Assembly: GCA_963971305.1 (NCBI GenBank)
Contig: OZ020307.1
Coordinates: 53,503,702 to 53,567,701 of the forward strand
DNA length: 64,000 nucleotides
Reading direction: 5' to 3'
Origin: Arcuatula senhousia
Taxonomy: Eukaryota; Mollusca; Bivalvia; Mytilida; Mytilidae
Numbering within the stretch: position 1 is the first letter of the stretch; every line of letters begins with the position of its first letter. The position numbers were made by a program, and so were the translations under genes. Shown here piece after piece: positions 41,801-47,800 of this stretch. The notes under the pieces are model-generated. The model was not told the DNA's origin and did not search any database. It was given only the letters and a program-made list of their open reading frames with translations.

Positions 41801-44800
41801 ATTTTAAGAATCCACAAACTGATCTTTTTTCATCAATCCACGAAGATTCATGCTCGACATGAAAATAAATGAATCCACAGTAAATGATTTATCCTCCTGA
41901 CAGTCCCCACAGCTATGTAGTCTTCACAGAGCAGAGACATGAAAATCCTTCACATCTACAATTCTCAATAAATAATAATGGATTTTCTGGAAAATTGAAG
42001 TAGTTTTAATTTCATAAGAAACAAAAGTTAAAGATCGGTACAAAAGTGTTTAATGTTAAAACTTGAGCTAGGTGTTGTCTTGAACCCGCAATGATGAATG
42101 GTCACTTCCTCCAGGCTAAAGACTTCACTGTGAGTTTAAAATGAAGAAGAGAAATGAAACTGCATGCTGTTCCTTTGCAGTCAACTTGCAGTTTCTTTAT
42201 GCAACAAACCCCATTACAATGTATTATGCAAAAGATATACGGTAAAGTGAACATATTCATTACCAATATTTGGGTGAATCTAAGAAACAAATAGAAATGC
42301 GAGATTTACTGAGCATTCTCATCTGTTTCATAGAAAAAAAAAATACACAGAATATGATGATTACCACCAAGCAAAATATGTTAAATGCCTTCCTCTTCTT
42401 GTTGGAGATCAAATTGAAGTGTGGGAGATGTCAAATTTTTCCACTGGACATTTGTATTTTGTTTCATCTTTTAGGACACTTTACGTGAAGATTGTGATTC
42501 CTCTAGTGACTGCCTGACGAACTGCTGTGTGAATGGAATTATTGCCCCTGTTTTCTTTGTCATCTTTGTATTGATGGCCCAGTTCGTCTTGGTCAATGTT
42601 GTCGTTGCTGTCCTGATGAAGCATTTAGAGGTAAGAAATGAACTTTGACCTTGGAATTTTTTCTTTCAATTTTTCAATGACACATTTTCACTTCATCACT
42701 GTTCACTTGCAATATTTGTATCAATTCATACTTTTCTTAAATTATCTGAAGATTTTTTTTAGAATATAATGTTGTTTTCACGATAGATATCACTTAATTC
42801 TAAAATGAATATTCTTATGTCATTCTTATGTCAAAGAAGAATTTTCACAAGAAAAGAAAATGTTTTGCAGTTTCATCACAAAAAGCACAGATTTTTATAA
42901 TGCATATCATCACTTATCATCAGAATTTGGGTAATTTTGGCAAATGTAAAATTTTTATAATTTTAGACAATTTAGTTTTCAGCTAAAGTGATTTTTATTT
43001 AAGAGGAATTAAACTTTAATAAATTGAAATTGGAATGCACTTGATGATTATGAAATTAAATTTCAGTTGAATTAATTTTAACTTTTTTGGGGTATTTCTA
43101 TTGTTGCAGTAACAGTAACAGTAAAAAATGCATTTCAGCTGAAGTCATTTTGAGGGTTTATTTCCATTTTGGCTTATATATTCTATATTCCAAAATTTGC
43201 ATCTGGCCAAAATGACCTGTTTTTAATGTATTAATATGTCACTGGTCACTAACACGTTCTGCACGAGTTTTTACTAATTATTTATAATAGGAGACTTATA
43301 AATACAAAGAAATGGATGAAGAATTAGAGGAAGAATATCATCGGCAGCTAAATAAAACCATCTGTCCTGAAAACATGGAGGTGAGGTCAAGGTTACATCT
43401 GTCTCATGCAAAGTGTGTGTAATTGGTAACTTGATAAGTATAAAACTGCATTCCCATTTTAGATTTACATTAATTTTCTCTGAAACCATACATGAGAATG
43501 ATTTGAAACTTGGTAGGATGGTTCAATATGACAAACTGTAGTCCTTAGCGACTTAATTTAAGTCCTGTCAGAATTCTACTTCCTGTTTAAGACTGGACTG
43601 ATATGAAAAGTGACAAAATATTTCCCATAAGCTTTTCTCAGAACCATTACAATTGAAATTTTGTAAGATGGCTCAACACGAAATATTGAATATTTTATAT
43701 TTAAATGAGTTAGTGAACTGCAAAGTGTTTTCATGGCCTACCAACAAAAGTTAAGACATTTTTTGTTCTGTTGGTCAGTCCCACGTCAGATTATTGTCTA
43801 GGCCGGACTTCCTTTGCCAATTCTCAAAAACTTCAAGTATTTTGTACTGTTTTAATCTAGACATGGACAACCCATATCAGCAAAGATGCTTGTAATCTTT
43901 TACAGCACTTTGCATTATAAAAAATATGTTGGTAGATCTGATATATGTATGCAATAGTTGCATGCTTAGATAACTTTTGTCTATAGCAAATTATGAAAGG
44001 TTAGAATTACTGTGTTGTCTTGGCAATTTGATTACTATAGAAATGAGCAACTTCTGAAGAAAAAAAAACTAATTGTAGATATTAATGTGCTTAATGGAGC
44101 AATTTAGTTTTGCATACTTTTAATTGAATGAATGAATGGGAATGATCTTTGAAATGCCACATTAAGATTAGTAAGTAAATAGTTTTAGCTTGAAGTATTC
44201 CATAATGATTAACAGGATCTTTTCTTTTATTTGCAGGAGTCCCACAAAGAAATAGATGATGAGAAAGAAGAAGGGGAAGATGACAATGAAAATGAAGGGA
44301 ATACAGAGGAAAAAACTGAGGTTAATAACTGTGACAAACAAACAGAAAATCAGGTGAATATTTATAACTGAAAATTGCAAAATATTGAAGGGGGAAAGTC
44401 CATTCTTAGTATAGTAAATAATGAAATGTTGAATATGTGTTTAACTATGCAAAATTTATAAATGAATGGAAATTAATTTAAAAATCTGCATTGAAAAACA
44501 ACAGTGGTGGCTGCTTGCCATTTTGCAATTGATTTCAGAAAAAACCACAATGGAAAGGTAATATCTTAGTTAGAGAATTATTTTTGATAACTTTATCCTG
44601 AATGAGTTAATTTTGTTCCAGTGAGGGTTACAGAATTATTTTTGATAACTTATTTCTGAGTCAACTATGTTACTGTGAGAATTAAAGAATTATCTAATGT
44701 TTTAAATAAAAAATGTGTGAAGTTGACATTATCGTAAACCAATTCCTGATGATATCTGTCAGCTATGTCCTCCAGTCTGTTGACATTCCTTTATATTTGT

Positions 44801-47800
44801 TCTATACTTTTCAGAAACCTGTGAAGGTACCTACACCAGTTCCTGGTTACATCCGTCGACTCCGTACTCCCGTCTGTAAACAGTTTTCATTACCACCGAG
44901 CTTTACTTTCTGTCCACCTAGTAACGAAGCTTTATCAGATTGCTCACGGAAAAGTAAGATTTCTCTATAAAATGATTTTGATGTAAAAAAAAGAATTATA
45001 CATGGAGTATACTGCATGACACAAAATCGCACACAAAACAGTTAATCACCCCTGAGTTTTCATTCAGTAATGGAACATTCTATCTATAAACAATAAATCA
45101 CACCTGAGTTTTTCTTCAGTAATGGAACATTCTATCTTATAATAGTTAATCAACCCTGCGTTTTCATTTAAATAATGGGACATTCTATCTCATAACAGTT
45201 AATCACCCTTCAGTTTTTATTCAGTAATGGAACATTCTATCTATCAATCATCCCTGAGTTTTCATCAATAATGGAACATTCTATCTTATAAACAGTTAAT
45301 CACCCCTGAGTTTTCATTCAGTAATGGAACATTCTATCTTATAAACAGTTAATCACCTCAGTAATGGAACAATCTATCTTATAACAGTTAATCATCCCTG
45401 GGTTTTCATTCAGTGATGGAACAATCTATCTTATAACAGTTAATCATCCCTGGGTTTTCATTCAGTGATGGAACAATCTATCTTATAACAGTTAATCATC
45501 CCTGGGTTTTCACTGATAGTGGAACAATCTATCTTATAACAGTTAATCATCCCTGGGTTTTCACTGATAGTGGAACAATCTATCTTATAACAGTTAATCA
45601 TCCCTGGGTTTTCACTGATAGTGGAACAATCTATCTTATAACAGTTAATCATCCCTGGGTTTTCACTCATATTGGAACATCCTTTTTTATAAACAATTAA
45701 TCACCCCTTAGTTTTCACTCATTATGGAACATATATTAAAAACAATTATTACACCCCAGTTCTATTGTTTAAAGTCGAACTTTCATTTTCAGAAACTTTC
45801 TTTGTGTGAATAACTCTTTTGTTCTAAGAACAATAGGCTTAATTCACAATGGCAAAAACAAGGGTTTCCAGATACCCCTAATTTTGCGCTTGTGAACACA
45901 CTTCATGTTCATAGAACAAAAGAGATTCTCACACAAATAAACTTCTGTAATAGCTAGCCATCTCAGAAGGGAATGAAAGCAGTTCACTTTATAAAGTTTG
46001 AAATCAATTCTTATTTAAAAGTAGCCAAATGAAAAAAACACAAAAAACAGACAAAATAACACAAAACCTTAAAAAATAAAAATAAATAAACAAAACAAAG
46101 CAAGAATATGTCCAATAGACATAATGCCCATATTTCACAACATAAGAGACGGACGGACGAACGGACGGACGAATGGACAGACAGACGGAGGGACAGACGA
46201 ACAAATTTAACGTATCCGACGACTGTATGCCCAAATAATTTTGGAAGATGGGGCATCAAAATGAATCAAAGATAGAAATGGCCGGATTTCATTGGTATGC
46301 AATAGACCTGAAATTAATTCAATGGCATGGGATACATGCTGTTTACCAAATATCAGAAGGATGTGATAAAAGGTTGCTGAGAAAACTGTAAAGAAAATTG
46401 TCCATAATTGACTGTTCATGCAAAAAACAAATTAAGTAAGTCGACAAACAGGAAGTAGATGTGAGAAAGACTCTTAATCGAACCCCACGCTAAGGGACAT
46501 ATAGTATTGCATATCAAAATAAAAAATATCGAATTAAAATGAAAATTTAAATTATCTTCAAATACGCAATTTCCTCAACTAAATTACCTGCTATCAGAAA
46601 TTAATGATATTCACTGTTTTAATTAGCATGATACAAAATCATCATTTATTTTTATACCCCCACTCGTAAAAGAGGGGGCTATATTGCAATCACCTTGTCG
46701 GCATCCGTTCGTTCGTTCAATTTCTCTGCTTCTACTGGATGGATTGGTTTCAAATTTGGTACACAGCTTCATCATGATGAGTTATACTATGCCTACCCTT
46801 TCCAGGTCAGTGCATCATCTACTTCCTGTTTTCAAAGCCGACTTAGACTTTTTTAGGGGGGGAAAAATTGAAATGTGAAATTTTTCGTAACAGATTCTCT
46901 GCTTCTACTAGATAGATTGGTTTTAAATTTGGTACACAGCTTCAGCATGATAAGTTATATGGTGCCTCCCCTTTCCAGGTCAGTCCATAATCTACTTCCT
47001 GATTTTCGAGCCGACTTAGACTTTTTAGGGTAAAAAATTTGAAAAGTGAAATTTTTCGTAACAGATTTCATGGATTCTACTGGATGGATTGGTTTCAAAT
47101 TTGGTACACAGCTTCAGCATGATTATTTATACCGTGCCTCCACTTTATAGGTCAGTCCATCATCTACTTCCTGCTTTCTGAGCTGACTTAGACTTTTTAT
47201 GGGTCAAAAATAGACAATTTATTTTTCGTAACAGATTTCTCGGCTTCTAGAGAAGGGATTGATTTCAAATTTGGTATACAGCTTGAGCATGATGAATTGT
47301 ATCGTGCCTCCCCTTTCCAGGTCAGTCGGTCATCTACTTCCTGGGCTGAGTGGGGGTATGCTTAGCACGACTTAGTGCAACCCCTTGTTAAAGTAATTAA
47401 TATGTTAAACAAGTTGATTAATCTGTTTTAATCCTAAAATCATCTCACTTGCTTAATATCTTGAATTTAAGAGGCCCCTGTGTGGGGAAGAAAAAAATCT
47501 GAAATATGTGAACTAACTCAGTTTTATAATTAATGCCACATTTTATTGCTTTCTCTCCAAAAATTGTAATCTAGATTTGTTCTAAGTTTACTGGGGTGTT
47601 AGTTAGTTATACTATTCGGTATACGGTGATTCCGGATAAGAAACCCAATCGGACCTCCGGTCCTCAGGGTTTCTTATCCAGAAACACCTTTACCTCACGG
47701 TATAACTATTACATTATCCCTGAGTTTTCATTCAGTAATGGAATGTTCTATCTTATAACAGTTAATCACCCCTGAGTTTTTGTAAATAGTGGAACATTCA

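Noticed and set aside
45458..45670. Minus-strand open frame with a repeated [11 protein letters not shown] motif
   Set aside because: A by-product of the minisatellite period being a multiple of three here; no start, splice or homology support.
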